A stretch of DNA of 64,000 nucleotides from Vampirovibrio chlorellavorus (GCA_903866275.1 CAIPMU010000012.1:280606-344605), one strand, 5' to 3'; shown: positions 26,732 through 37,785, counted from the first letter of the stretch. Notes: generated by a model not told the origin, from the letters alone. A program made the numbers and translations.

Positions 26732-28149
26732 TGGCCATTAGTCATATGTCTCAACAGGAGCAGGAAGTGGTGGCCCAATGCGAGGCCTTTCAAATTATCC
26801 GGTCGACGGGTGGTTTCCGAACCGTGGCCTTGACGATTCTGATTCTGCTCATTCTGGTGATGAGTGGTCTTATTTTTATCCCCTGGCAGCAGTCCATTTC
26901 CGGGATAGGCAAGGTTTCTGTCTATGCCCCGATGGATCGCCCCCAGGTTGTGGAGGCGCCCATTTCCAGCCGCATCGAACACTGGTACGTTCGTGAGGGA
27001 CAGTTTGTGGAGAAAGGTCAGCTCTTGCTGTCGCTCTCCGAGATTGATGTGAAGTATCTCGACCCCATTCAGCTCAAACGCATGGAAGCTCAGCGGCAGG
27101 CGTTGCTCACCCGCCGTGATGCAACACGCTCCCGTATTGCGTCCCTCCAGCAGCAGGTGGCTTTTTTGTCGCAGTCCAGGCAGGTAGCGGTTCCGTCAGC
27201 CCAGTTGAAGGTGTCCCAGGCCCGCAACAAGATAATGGCTGCTCGTCAGGGTCTCACGGCAGCGCAACAGAATGCAACCACCGCCAATCTGAACCTCAGG
27301 CGGATTCGGGAGCTGCATCAGCAGGGCTTGCGCTCCACGCGGGACAAGGAACTGGCCGAGCAAAGCGCCATCGAGGCCCAAACCAAGGTGGCTCAGGCGC
27401 AGGCATCCCTGACTATCGCCATGCAGGATCAGGGCGTGGCGGATTTCGATCAGGCCAAAGTATCGGCAGATACCGCTGCGGGACTCAACGCGACTCAGGC
27501 GGCCATCGCGACAGCCCATGAAACGCTCGCTTCCACCCAGAATGATCTGGAAAAGCTGGCCATTGATATTGAAAATCTCAGGCAACGAACCGGGCAGCGG
27601 CAGATTAAGGCGCCCAAAGCCGGGATTGTGGTCCGGATCATGAAGGTGGGCTCCGGTGAAACCGTTACAGAAGGCGATGCCTTGGCCACCCTGATGCCCC
27701 AATCGACGGATCAGGCCGTGTCCTTGTTGATTTCAGACAACGATGCCCCGTTGGTGGCTGTGGGACGTCCGGTGCGCTTGCAGTTTGCGGGTTGGCCCGC
27801 CTTGCAGTTTTCGGGTTGGCCTGCGGTGGCCGTCGGCACGTTTGCGGGGCGGGTGGCAGTGATTGATGCCATCGATGACGGCACCAGCCGTTATCAGGTT
27901 TGGGTCAAGCCGGATGTTCAGGCCATTCAGAGCGGGAAGGAGCAAGTCTGGCCCTCGGCTCAGTACTTGCGTCCGGGCTCCGAAACCATCGGCTGGATCA
28001 TGCTGGATCGGGTGCCCTTATGGTTTGAGATGTGGCGTCAGTTTAACGCCTTCCCGCCCACGGTGAGCATGGAGCCTTTGACCGACAAGAAACAAGGGCT
28101 CAAAAACGGCCCCAAAGAAGACATTAAGAAGCCCAAAAAGAAAGCCTGA
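26731..28149 (+). CDS. HlyD-family membrane fusion protein
   Basis: 472 aa adaptor of the three-gene exporter. One membrane helix at about 30-50, a biotinyl-lipoyl-like region with WYVREGQFVEKGQ, a long coiled-coil hairpin (about 110-285, Gln/Ala-rich) and a second lipoyl half with IKAPKAGIVVRI. The LQF-GWPA doublet near residue 350 is a family feature and not a local duplication. Lys-rich C-terminal tail. Coupled to the ABC gene by TGATG. Confidence 0.92.
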   Translation: MAISHMSQQEQEVVAQCEAFQIIRSTGGFRTVALTILILLILVMSGLIFIPWQQSISGIGKVSVYAPMDRPQVVEAPISSRIEHWYVREGQFVEKGQLLLSLSEIDVKYLDPIQLKRMEAQRQALLTRRDATRSRIASLQQQVAFLSQSRQVAVPSAQLKVSQARNKIMAARQGLTAAQQNATTANLNLRRIRELHQQGLRSTRDKELAEQSAIEAQTKVAQAQASLTIAMQDQGVADFDQAKVSADTAAGLNATQAAIATAHETLASTQNDLEKLAIDIENLRQRTGQRQIKAPKAGIVVRIMKVGSGETVTEGDALATLMPQSTDQAVSLLISDNDAPLVAVGRPVRLQFAGWPALQFSGWPAVAVGTFAGRVAVIDAIDDGTSRYQVWVKPDVQAIQSGKEQVWPSAQYLRPGSETIGWIMLDRVPLWFEMWRQFNAFPPTVSMEPLTDKKQGLKNGPKEDIKKPKKKA

Positions 28150-28159
28150 CCCCAAAAGC

Positions 28160-29713
28160 ATGTCTGAAACGATCAGAAACATCATGATGACTGCATTCGC
28201 TCTCCCGGAGTGGTTGAGGCAGCCCGTGTGGGTTCGCTCAAGGTTTCGTGTGCTGTCGCTGATATTACTGCTTTTTGTGGGGGCTGGTCCACCGGCGGGC
28301 TTATCCAGTTTAAGTTACGCGGAGTCGATAGATATTGCACCATTGGAAACAAAGCCACTGACGCTAGAAGCGGTTTTAATGCAGGTCCAGCTCAATCATC
28401 CCAAATTGCAGGGCGCTGAACTGGAACGACGCATGGCCGCCGCCAAACGACTCGAAAAGCAGGGGGCGTTTGATCCGGCCATCGTGATTGATGATGACAC
28501 CCAGCGTTATAATAGCTATCCGACGCGGGGAAAATCCAAGTTCGAGACGCTCAACGATGTTTCGGTGGGGATGCTAACCCGGTATGGGGCTAAAATTTCG
28601 GCCTCATCGAACTACCACTACGGTGATGTGAAATCGCCGGCCTCCGGCACAGGTGCCGCGGGGAGTCATTTTTTAGGGTTGAATGTGCCGTTACTGCGGA
28701 ATGCACGGATTAACGAAAAAGCAGCCGCGGAGCGCAAGGCAATGCTCGGTGAGCCTCTGGCCAACGCGGATTACACTCAGGCGCGCATTTCCTTGTTGCT
28801 GAAGGCCTCCAATACCTATTGGGAATGGGTGGCTGCCCGTTTGCGTGCTGACGTCAACCAGCAACTTACGCGGCTGGCTTCAGTTCGGGCTGAGCAGGTG
28901 CTAAAGCGGGCCAAGTCCGGTGACTTGCCCTTGATTGATGCGGTTGAAGCCAATCAGGAGGTGCAGCGTCGTCAGGAACTCCTGGTGAAATCCCAGCGTG
29001 ACTTCCAGAAAGCCACCTTCTCTGTGGCGAGTTATTTATGGCCAGCGGGTCAGAAGCCGATGGGGCAACAACCCGAGTCCGCTGGCATTGAAGTCAACAT
29101 TCCGTTGGCCTCTCAGGTGCCGGATCAACTGCCTCAACCCCAGACACTGACCGATGAGGCTGTGCAGCTGGCCAAGGTGACCGCTCTGAAAAAGCGTCCG
29201 GAGTTGTCTCAGTTGGCCCTGTTGCGGGATGTCACGGACGTGGATCTGGATCTGGCGCGTAATCAGTTGTTGCCCGTGCTGGATCTTTATGCCGGGCCAG
29301 GGATTGATACGGGCGAGAATTCGGTTGGGCCTTTATTCAAGGCCGGGGTGACGCTGGTGGTCCCCTTGCGAAATCGCACGGCGCGTGGACAGATTGAGCA
29401 AGCTCGGTTAAAGCTGCAAAAGCTCGATTTGGATCAGCGGGTGGTGGTTCAGCAGATTCTGCTGGAGGTAGAAGATACGGCTTCGGAGCTGAATATGACC
29501 CAGCAGCGTTTCGAGGCGGCCAGTCAGTCTTATGCCTTGGCACGGCAACTGGAAGCGGGCGAGCAATCCCGTTTTGCCCTGGGTGACAGCACGCTGTTTC
29601 TGGTCAATCAGCGGGAACGCGCTACCGCTGAGGCGCTGATTAAATGCATTGAAGTGCAAACCGAGGCGCAGCAGGCTCAGGCTCGTTTACAGGCTGTGAC
29701 TGGCGAACTCTAG
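28160..29713 (+). CDS. TolC-type outer-membrane efflux protein
   Basis: 517 aa. An N-terminal hydrophobic segment (about residues 32-50) followed by SYAES suggests a signal peptide, with the true start possibly downstream of 28160. The body shows two outer-membrane efflux repeats rich in Ala/Gln/Leu helices, with the second half paralleling the first (NQLLPVLDLYAGPGI, then VPLRNRTARGQIEQAR). It completes the exporter with the two preceding genes, 10 bases downstream. It indicates a diderm envelope. Confidence 0.9.
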   Translation: MSETIRNIMMTAFALPEWLRQPVWVRSRFRVLSLILLLFVGAGPPAGLSSLSYAESIDIAPLETKPLTLEAVLMQVQLNHPKLQGAELERRMAAAKRLEKQGAFDPAIVIDDDTQRYNSYPTRGKSKFETLNDVSVGMLTRYGAKISASSNYHYGDVKSPASGTGAAGSHFLGLNVPLLRNARINEKAAAERKAMLGEPLANADYTQARISLLLKASNTYWEWVAARLRADVNQQLTRLASVRAEQVLKRAKSGDLPLIDAVEANQEVQRRQELLVKSQRDFQKATFSVASYLWPAGQKPMGQQPESAGIEVNIPLASQVPDQLPQPQTLTDEAVQLAKVTALKKRPELSQLALLRDVTDVDLDLARNQLLPVLDLYAGPGIDTGENSVGPLFKAGVTLVVPLRNRTARGQIEQARLKLQKLDLDQRVVVQQILLEVEDTASELNMTQQRFEAASQSYALARQLEAGEQSRFALGDSTLFLVNQRERATAEALIKCIEVQTEAQQAQARLQAVTGEL

Positions 29714-30032
29714 TGCTGAAACAGAGTGCTTTGAAGCCGCTTATGCTTGCCAGTTGGCTACATGGGTGTTATAGTTCCAGCCCAAGTTTGATTCCTTTTT
29801 GTTCTGGTTGTAAGGCAATTTTAGATTTTGAGCGTACTTTAGTGATTATTCGATCTGCTTGGTAATCGCTTTTTAGTGACCCACTCTACCTTTCTTATCT
29901 TATCCCGCACGTTTGTGCAGATCCGTTCATTGAATGTTTACGTTTTTTTACAGCGATTCCCTGTTACATGGCCTATTCTCCTATCGTTTGACCCATCATC
30001 ACGCTAATAGCTTTTTTTCTGGAGTTTTAAAT
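29714..30032. other. Gene-free stretch before the ankyrin gene
   Basis: About 320 bases. The frame of the next gene extends back to 29934, but that part is Phe/His-rich and lacks a ribosome site. No terminator hairpin with a T-run was found after the TolC gene. Confidence 0.4.
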
Positions 30033-30797
30033 ATGACAATCACCTTTTCTGCACGTTCTATCTTGCCAATGCACGCACAGAACCAATCAAAATCAGAAAA
30101 ATCCACCCGTTTTGCCGGTAATTCCCAATCTGGGGAGGACAGTTTTCAATATTCTGATGAGTTCAATGAATCACCAGCCATTCATCACGCTCAGGATTTA
30201 TTCCGTAGCTTGAAAAACTGGTTTTCCAACCGGCTTTCTAAAAGACAAAAATCAGGGGATTCTGGGGCTTTCAATAGGGCATCTTCATGTTTCTCGGCTG
30301 AGTCTGTTCGATCTGGCGATTGGCCCGGTTTGGGACTGAAAGACGAACTCTATCAGGCCATGCAAGAATCACCTGAAGCCGTGAGCCAGGTCTGGAAAAA
30401 AATTGGCAGTGATCCCGAGTTTGAAGAGGCGATGCTGTCTAATCTGAAGCTCGCATATAAAAGCTCAAATTGGCACGCCATTTCCAGACTGGAGCGATTT
30501 AATGCCGAGTACCGCCAGGGGCAGACGGTGTTACATGCCGCTGCCCGTCGAAAAGACCAAGACGCCATGCAATGTGGGACGAGTCTGGGTTTTAACGTGA
30601 ATGCTCCGGATCAGGCTGGTAAAACGGCCTTGCACATTGCCATTGAGGAGGGGGCGAGTGATCAGTTGATTGACTTTTTGCTGAAGCACGGTGCGGACCC
30701 CAATTTGAAACAGGCCGGGTATATTTCGGCGATGGACTTAGCTGAAGCACTTGGTTATCAGGATGCGTTGCGGCATCTGAGCAAACGATACCAATAA
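30033..30797 (+). CDS. Ankyrin-repeat protein
   Basis: 254 aa from the ATG with CTGGAG upstream. The N-terminal 110 residues are polar and Ser-rich without signal peptide. Ankyrin repeats occupy about 165-250: GQTVLHAAARRKD, GKTALHIAIEEGAS, LLKHGADPNLKQ and a final degenerate repeat. Such proteins bind other proteins, including host ones in predatory or symbiotic bacteria. It lies just after the exporter but has its own upstream gap. Confidence 0.75.
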   Translation: MTITFSARSILPMHAQNQSKSEKSTRFAGNSQSGEDSFQYSDEFNESPAIHHAQDLFRSLKNWFSNRLSKRQKSGDSGAFNRASSCFSAESVRSGDWPGLGLKDELYQAMQESPEAVSQVWKKIGSDPEFEEAMLSNLKLAYKSSNWHAISRLERFNAEYRQGQTVLHAAARRKDQDAMQCGTSLGFNVNAPDQAGKTALHIAIEEGASDQLIDFLLKHGADPNLKQAGYISAMDLAEALGYQDALRHLSKRYQ

Positions 30798-30873
30798 TAA
30801 TCGAATGATTGGGTCATCCAATGATAAGCGCGTAGCCTGTACCCGACTTTTCAGGTCTTTGCTCTGCTGCTTC

Positions 30874-31545
30874 CTATTGAAATGTCACCTTACTGGTAAT
30901 CGTAAATTCTGAAGGCTGAATGACGTAGTTTGGGGCTGTGCCAAAAACCAAATCCACGATGGTTTCTTTTTTGAGTGTACTGCTAGAGCTGGATACTGTT
31001 TTATCGGGTATCGTGAGATCAATTTCCGAAATATTGATTCCTCGAATGTTGCCGTCACTGTCAGTGAAATTAGTAAAGCAATCCCCAACACATTTTATTT
31101 CAAACTTTGAACTATAAGCTTTATCGTTGTACGTTTTAAATAATACGGGGACGTTGCTTTGTTTTCGCTTCAAGGAGAGTAAATCACTTCGGGTTGTATC
31201 TTTAAATTGGGTGTATGTTACAGTGATGTTGTTAGCCGGGTTATGAGGGTCTTTTTTGGCGATAGTCAGCACATTATTGGTTAAGCCACTGGAGCTGCTG
31301 ATTGTGGCTGTTTCAGCATAGCGCAAGTCGTACCTTAGATCGTTGATAATGTTCATGCCTACAATTTGCATGAGTTGCTGCTGACGTTCATTATTCACAT
31401 TTTGCACAGCAGCTTTCATCAGGCTGCTGGCACCGATACCTACCACCGCTATGATCATCATGGCGATCGACATTTCCAGCAAGCTAACACCTGATGAAAC
31501 ACAATGTTTTATTATCGATTTAGTTTCTATCAAGTTCACCACCAT
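30874..31545 (-). CDS. Minor prepilin/pseudopilin
   Basis: 223 aa with SSGVSLLEMSIAMMIIAVVG near residue 17, a class III leader (cleavage before V, Glu at +5) with the hydrophobic helix. The body is beta-rich and threonine/serine-rich, with a CVGDC pair. Its start overlaps the end of the preceding prepilin gene, so the two are coupled. The long basic leader (17 residues) is plausible for a minor pilin. Confidence 0.8.
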   Translation of the reverse strand: MVVNLIETKSIIKHCVSSGVSLLEMSIAMMIIAVVGIGASSLMKAAVQNVNNERQQQLMQIVGMNIINDLRYDLRYAETATISSSSGLTNNVLTIAKKDPHNPANNITVTYTQFKDTTRSDLLSLKRKQSNVPVLFKTYNDKAYSSKFEIKCVGDCFTNFTDSDGNIRGINISEIDLTIPDKTVSSSSSTLKKETIVDLVFGTAPNYVIQPSEFTITSKVTFQ

Positions 31546-32008
31546 TTATTGTGTAGTAAGTAAATGCACCGGGACTAAAGCTGGAAATGGCAATTTGGCC
31601 GTTGGACAAGGTGTAATACACTTTACGGTTTGAGCTGTTCAAGGTTAGCTCGTATTCTGAGCCGGTATAAGCCAGACCAATTGGCGCATTGGTCAGCGCT
31701 GGTGTATCTGGTGTCGTATAAACGCCGAACATTCTTTGTGCCGATTCCAGAACCTTGTCGGTTTCTAATTGATCGGGGTCTACATGTAGCCGTTCCGATG
31801 CCGTATTCACAATGCTTTGCAGCGTTGATTTGACGGCGTTAGCCATTGCAGCATCCTTATCTTCACTGGTGGTAGTGATACCCATGATGGCTATGGCAGA
31901 AATAACCCCAATAATCAGCAGTGTTATAGAAATTTCAATCAGCGAAAAGCCACTGCTGCGATGATTATGATATTTATAATGGGCGGCTTGCATGTACCTG
32001 TTGCTCAT
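31520..32008 (-). CDS. Prepilin-like protein
   Basis: 162 aa. SSGFSLIEISITLLIIGVISAIAIMG is a clear prepilin leader and N-terminal helix. The body is a short helix plus beta region typical of small type II/IV pilins. It lies between the pilin-vWA gene and another prepilin on the same strand; the three likely form one minor-pilin operon. Confidence 0.82.
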   Translation of the reverse strand: MSNRYMQAAHYKYHNHRSSGFSLIEISITLLIIGVISAIAIMGITTTSEDKDAAMANAVKSTLQSIVNTASERLHVDPDQLETDKVLESAQRMFGVYTTPDTPALTNAPIGLAYTGSEYELTLNSSNRKVYYTLSNGQIAISSFSPGAFTYYTINGGELDRN

Positions 32009-32106
32009 TTTTTATGGTTTGGGCATTGGGTCGCTTGCTTCGGGTCCAATGGATGAGATGACCCGAAACAAGCGAATGAACATTAAAACCAGGTATTGTG
32101 CGTGAA

Positions 32107-33987
32107 TTAGATACTAAAGTCGACGTTAAACCGATTGCTATAGAGATTCATCTGGTTTTTTTGCACCTGGTTAGCAATTTGGTTCATAACGGGCTCAATA
32201 TTACTAATATCACCAGCGTACACATATTGACCACCGGAGGTTTGGCTGGCGAGTAAGGTGTCCATATATTTGTCTGATTCGCCGTCGCTACTTTGGAGCA
32301 TCCCGACTGTAAACAGGGTGATTTTCCGTGTGGGGTCGCTGGCTAGCGCATTACCCATTGATCCATCGCCCATGTGTTCTGCCAGATCACTATAGTCGGT
32401 ATCGTCGTGATGCTCATCACTGTGATGATCTTTGCAGGAATCGTCTTCTCTTTTTTCCTCAGGTTTCCCGCCACTGACCAGAATAATAATACGGTGATCA
32501 ACATCATCCAGTTTGAGGATTTGTTCAGCAGCGTATTTGAGTGCACCGTAGGTACTTCTTGCACCTCCTGGAACAATGGAGCGTGAAAAGTTTCCATCGG
32601 TTGTCGTCACGGATTTATCGTCTTCCCGATTGATCCAGCTGATCCGGCGTCTCATTTTGACATAATGGCCAGTACTATCTGCATTTTCAAATGGAACTTC
32701 TGTCCACCAATCGCTGGAAAAGAGCTCAAGACCCATTTGCGTGTCTTTCAATATGCCTGGGTTGCTTTCCATAGAGATCAGAAAGCTGAGTAGCGCCGTT
32801 CTGGAGGCTTCAATGCGGGAGATGTATCTTTTTTCAAAGTTAGGCGTTCTGGCGCAGATGTTATAAATGTTGGTGATTCTATATGAACCCGGCACTGTTC
32901 TGCCATCATATGACCAGTCAGCTGCGAGCCCAACACCTCCATTGTCCGCATAAAAGCCGTTAATAGGGGCTGTGACGAAGTTTTTTATAGCAGCCTCCGT
33001 GCTGCAATCGGGGGCCCTATTGGCTCTTTTACCCAGATAACGGTCATCCCAAGGCGTTTCAGTTAAATCACTGGCCTTCGCCGAAACGATATCCAGCGTG
33101 TTATTTTTGTATAAGTCAGCGATTTTATATGTGGAATTGTTCGTATACGGTGGAGAAGTCTTTACACTCGTAGGATCATAATCCTTCTCTAAATACGTGT
33201 TTGGTGTGGTGTCATCGTAACGGTATTTCAGGAATGGACTGGCCACGCTTCCACTCATGCTGGCCACTTTATCATCAGAAGAGCCATCATCTGATTCTCT
33301 TACTTTTCCTTTATCCTCATCTTTATCGTCATCTTCCCCGTGTGATTCCTCTGAACCACCATAACGCATTGCTTTAGATTTATCCTGCACAATCAGAATG
33401 GCTGTTTTGTTTCTCGCCGCCGGTTTCGTGTACTTATTCAGGAAAAAGCTAATGGGAGCGGTAAAAATAGGGGTTCCACCCGATTGGGTATTATACACGT
33501 TTAAAACTGCATTATACAGTTTGTTTCCCACCGGCATGATACTGGTGGATGAAGGCGAGCTGCCGGGAGTTGCGTTATAAATGGTCCAATTGTAATAAAG
33601 TGTATTGTTGTCTGGCAAGGCTTTGCTGCAACGACCGCTGCTAGGAATATTGATTGATGTTTCAGAAGGTATTGCAGATAGGGTCGCTTCATTGGTTGCA
33701 ACGCCATTACAGGTATAAGCCGAATAGTCGCTGCTTAACGCTTTTTCAGACAGTGTGTTGGCCAGTAGAATTTCCTTGGAGGCTTCACCGGTTAACTTGA
33801 CTGCCGTGCCAGTGGCGCTTCCTGGACCGCCAATATTGTTCACAATCGGTATCAGTGCGATGGTAAAAAACATCAAAACGGCTGCTGCTTCAATTAAAGA
33901 TACGCCAGCTTCAACCTTCTGATTGAATCGAGATGCTTGAGTTTTTTGACCGTATATATAGGTATATAGATTTTGTGTGAGGGTCAT
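32107..33987 (-). CDS. Pilin-type N-terminus fused to a von Willebrand A-like domain
   Basis: 626 aa. Residues 26-48 (EAGVSLIEAAAVLMFFTIAL) form a prepilin leader with Glu at +5. From about residue 190 a vWA fold is visible: AILIVQDKSKAM as a degenerate MIDAS (last Ser replaced by Ala), GGARSTYGALKYA, RIIILVSGGKPEE in place of the usual Asp loop, and ITLFTVG. Acidic runs follow both loops (around 212-240 and 500-525, the second also His-rich). Family knowledge: pilus-tip adhesins such as PilY1 and some minor pilins carry vWA domains. A calcium-binding tip adhesin is inferred. Confidence 0.75.
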   Translation of the reverse strand: MTLTQNLYTYIYGQKTQASRFNQKVEAGVSLIEAAAVLMFFTIALIPIVNNIGGPGSATGTAVKLTGEASKEILLANTLSEKALSSDYSAYTCNGVATNEATLSAIPSETSINIPSSGRCSKALPDNNTLYYNWTIYNATPGSSPSSTSIMPVGNKLYNAVLNVYNTQSGGTPIFTAPISFFLNKYTKPAARNKTAILIVQDKSKAMRYGGSEESHGEDDDKDEDKGKVRESDDGSSDDKVASMSGSVASPFLKYRYDDTTPNTYLEKDYDPTSVKTSPPYTNNSTYKIADLYKNNTLDIVSAKASDLTETPWDDRYLGKRANRAPDCSTEAAIKNFVTAPINGFYADNGGVGLAADWSYDGRTVPGSYRITNIYNICARTPNFEKRYISRIEASRTALLSFLISMESNPGILKDTQMGLELFSSDWWTEVPFENADSTGHYVKMRRRISWINREDDKSVTTTDGNFSRSIVPGGARSTYGALKYAAEQILKLDDVDHRIIILVSGGKPEEKREDDSCKDHHSDEHHDDTDYSDLAEHMGDGSMGNALASDPTRKITLFTVGMLQSSDGESDKYMDTLLASQTSGGQYVYAGDISNIEPVMNQIANQVQKNQMNLYSNRFNVDFSI

Positions 33988-34246
33988 ATAGGCTACCTCG
34001 GACTCTTCTTACTTCTGCTTCTACTTAAGTGGTATCGGCAGGATGCTCCCAGACTGAAGATTATGTGAACAATTGTAACGTTTACTTCAGTTTTCATCCT
34101 CATCTGTCGATACTATTTTTAGGTCGCAGTCGATCCGGATGACAGGTTGTTAGTTATAATGCTTTTTATGATCCATACTCGCAGCGTTTGTTTCAAACTA
34201 ATTGTTGGAAAGCTTTAGAGAAGGTATATCAAAGTTGAGGTTTTGT

Positions 34247-35773
34247 ATGGCTGATATGACTAGTCGGTTTCAGGCACAATCAGGTCAAAGCGCTCTGATT
34301 GGCGTGGTGGGATTAATTTTGCTTACTGTGGCGTTGATTGCTTCGGCAAACACGTTTATGCAGCAGTCCAGTAAAAATCGAAATGTGGTTGATACCCTTA
34401 GCATTCAAACATATTATGTGGCGAATGCGGGGATTCAGGAGGCAATTGCCACACGTTTCTTGCCCAGAAGCAATTTTTTAAGCTTTGTTAATCCTGCAAA
34501 TCCGAGCCCTTATAATTTTTTACCCCCAATGGATCCCCGTGTTAAATCTCCATACCCTAAATCGGGTCTCGTTTTTCAAAATGTCGGGGCTAATCCATCC
34601 GGACTGATGGGTGTTTATCGTTATGTCATTGTTGGCGGGGATCCCTCACGCAAAAATGATCCAATGGGTCCCTATTATGGGGAACATGATATGACCGCGA
34701 ATGATGCGACATTGCCCCGTCTGTTGACGAACAATTCGACCCCTTGGGATGGCGTTGACGTGACAAGAGCCAATAGTCCCCTGTATGTCATTTCAAAAGG
34801 GATGACTTGTATTGCGAATGATAAAGCCTGGCCTAATAAGTTTGTCGCATCCAGCTCTTCGGTTACATACCCTACAGACTTGAGACTGGCATCTAATACA
34901 AGTGCAGGTACAAGTACAAGTCCCAGTCCCAAGCCTCAATGTAATTCAGGTTACAAGCCTTCGAACCTGACTGTAGTGGCAAAAGTACTCATTGAGCCTG
35001 AAAGCAACCTGAGCAAACCAGACCAGGTTGTTTATATTCACAGTTTTCCTGAAGGTCAACCTGTAGTTTTAGATCAGTCTGCCTATATTCCGGGAGAAGG
35101 CTGGAAGAAAGAAATTACTGATTTTGAAAAGGTCTGGGGTTACCAAGCTGGAGAGACTGCACGAGGTGACTACAGAACCGCTAGTGCGCTCACAAATCCT
35201 GCTCGGCCACGGAAAGTCGTATTTTTTCAGATGGGTTCCCACCAAATTTATGCGAATTATGACTTACCCCCAAATGGGTCAGCTGACTTTACCCGTAATC
35301 AGCCAGTCCCTGTTGATGCAGCCATTATGCTCTATTTTGATGGCCCTATTGATTATCGCTCGTTATCCAATGATTTTAGAGTGAATAAACTGCATCCTTC
35401 TGTTGTTCCCAATAAATACTATTACAATAAAAATCTGGACGGTTGTAAAAATACTGTGAAAGATCCACTTACCAATCAACCTATTTACAACTGTTCCATT
35501 CAGATGACCTCGACTGTCAGAGGACTGGATAAACCCTATACCGGTATGGCAGTAGTTCCAAATCTTCCCTACTCCACAAAAGTGCTTTTATTACCCCCAC
35601 TTGGATATTCTGAGAGCCCTAGAGACTATACAGAGTATTTCCAGCTCAACGTGTATCCAGAGAAGATTCGTGGGTTTAATTATGTACAAGGTCCAAAGGT
35701 TCCTGGTAATGGTGATTCAAACGGGAACGAACCGCCTCTTACAATTAAATTCAAGACCGTTTCAAGGCCCTGA
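34247..35773 (+). CDS. PilX-N-like pilus assembly protein
   Basis: About 508 aa from the ATG with GAGG seven bases upstream; a TTG at 34202 is possible. The N-terminus QSGQSALIGVVGLILLTVALIASANTF, then YYVANAGIQEAIATR, is the PilX N-terminal pattern of type IV pilus minor components. The remaining 400 residues are beta-rich, Pro/Asn/Tyr-rich and not assigned. It diverges from the pilin operon at 33987 and ends at a bidirectional terminator. Confidence 0.7.
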   Translation: MADMTSRFQAQSGQSALIGVVGLILLTVALIASANTFMQQSSKNRNVVDTLSIQTYYVANAGIQEAIATRFLPRSNFLSFVNPANPSPYNFLPPMDPRVKSPYPKSGLVFQNVGANPSGLMGVYRYVIVGGDPSRKNDPMGPYYGEHDMTANDATLPRLLTNNSTPWDGVDVTRANSPLYVISKGMTCIANDKAWPNKFVASSSSVTYPTDLRLASNTSAGTSTSPSPKPQCNSGYKPSNLTVVAKVLIEPESNLSKPDQVVYIHSFPEGQPVVLDQSAYIPGEGWKKEITDFEKVWGYQAGETARGDYRTASALTNPARPRKVVFFQMGSHQIYANYDLPPNGSADFTRNQPVPVDAAIMLYFDGPIDYRSLSNDFRVNKLHPSVVPNKYYYNKNLDGCKNTVKDPLTNQPIYNCSIQMTSTVRGLDKPYTGMAVVPNLPYSTKVLLLPPLGYSESPRDYTEYFQLNVYPEKIRGFNYVQGPKVPGNGDSNGNEPPLTIKFKTVSRP

Positions 35774-35793
35774 TTTCCAAGGTCTTTAGAACT

Positions 35794-35831
35794 AAAACAG
35801 CCCGGTATCCATCAGGAGACCGGGCTGTTTT
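35794..35831. terminator. Bidirectional terminator between converging genes
   Basis: AAAACAGCCCGGT (35794-35806) and ACCGGGCTGTTTT (35819-35831) form a 13-bp perfect stem flanked by A and T runs, between the PilX-like gene and pseB. Confidence 0.85.
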
Positions 35832-35845
35832 CTAATGATAACGGT

Positions 35846-36917
<1,072 letters not shown>

Positions 36918-36975
36918 AAACTTGGACCCTTAAAGATTCAGATCTGTTCATCTTTATCATCATAACAATCGGGAA

Positions 36976-37785
36976 GTGAAAAACGTCATGCATTTTACCG
37001 ATTTTCCCCCGGCAGGCATGCCCAAATCCAGCGGCCACGACCCTGCATCCGTGGTGATCATCGACTATGGGCTGGGGAACGTGCGTTCAGTGGCCAATGC
37101 GCTTCAAGCGCTGGGGGCAGACGTTCAGTTGTCCCGCGATCCGGCAGACTTCAAGGATGCCGATGGCCTGATTCTACCCGGCGTGGGGGCTTTTGGCGAC
37201 GGCATGTCCAATCTGCGAGATCTGGGTTTGATCCCCCATTTGAATGAGCTGGTGCTGAACCAGCAAAAGCCGTTTTTGGGTATTTGTCTGGGGATGCAGC
37301 TCATGGCTAAATCCAGCACCGAGGGCGGGCATGCTGAAGGCTTGGGCTGGCTCAACGCGGATGTCGTCCGTTTTCCGGCGGATTTGCAAGATCTACAAGC
37401 CTCTGATTCTGGGAAATCAGGGCTGAAAGTGCCCCATGTGGGCTGGAATGACGTCACGGTCAAGCGCACCTGTCCTGTGTTGGGCTTGCCGGGCGCCGTG
37501 CACTCCTACTATTTTGTGCACAGTTACATTCTGCAGTGCCACGATGCCGATTTAATTGCGGGCAGTTGTGAGTATGGCATTGAGTTTCCCGCCGTGGTGC
37601 AGCAAAATAATATACTGGGTGTGCAATTCCACCCGGAGAAAAGTCAAAAACACGGATTGGCCTTATTGGGTAACTTTTTGCATCTGGCGCGCAATAACCG
37701 GGCCAATGTGCTGTATCCACAAATGCTCCCAGAAAGTTCTCAGGGTGATTCAATTCAGCCCACTCAAGGGGAACGCTCGTGCTGA
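36976..37785 (+). CDS. HisH-type glutamine amidotransferase (HisH2)
   Basis: Class I glutaminase that releases ammonia from glutamine for the partner HisF-like protein. It has IDYGLGNVRSV, LPGVGAFGDG, the nucleophile C104 in GICLGMQLM and the catalytic His-x-Glu in GVQFHPEKS. About 25 extra residues precede the first strand; ATG at 36988 may be the start in place of GTG at 36976. It overlaps the HisF-like gene by seven bases and sits upstream of a PP-loop sugar amidotransferase, so amino-sugar modification is likelier than histidine synthesis. Confidence 0.85.
   Translation: MKNVMHFTDFPPAGMPKSSGHDPASVVIIDYGLGNVRSVANALQALGADVQLSRDPADFKDADGLILPGVGAFGDGMSNLRDLGLIPHLNELVLNQQKPFLGICLGMQLMAKSSTEGGHAEGLGWLNADVVRFPADLQDLQASDSGKSGLKVPHVGWNDVTVKRTCPVLGLPGAVHSYYFVHSYILQCHDADLIAGSCEYGIEFPAVVQQNNILGVQFHPEKSQKHGLALLGNFLHLARNNRANVLYPQMLPESSQGDSIQPTQGERSC

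Noticed and set aside
27779..27829. Near-duplicate LQF-GWPA segments in the HlyD protein, first taken for a local duplication.
   Set aside because: A GWPA-x-QFSGWP doublet is usual in this adaptor subfamily, so it is a conserved feature.
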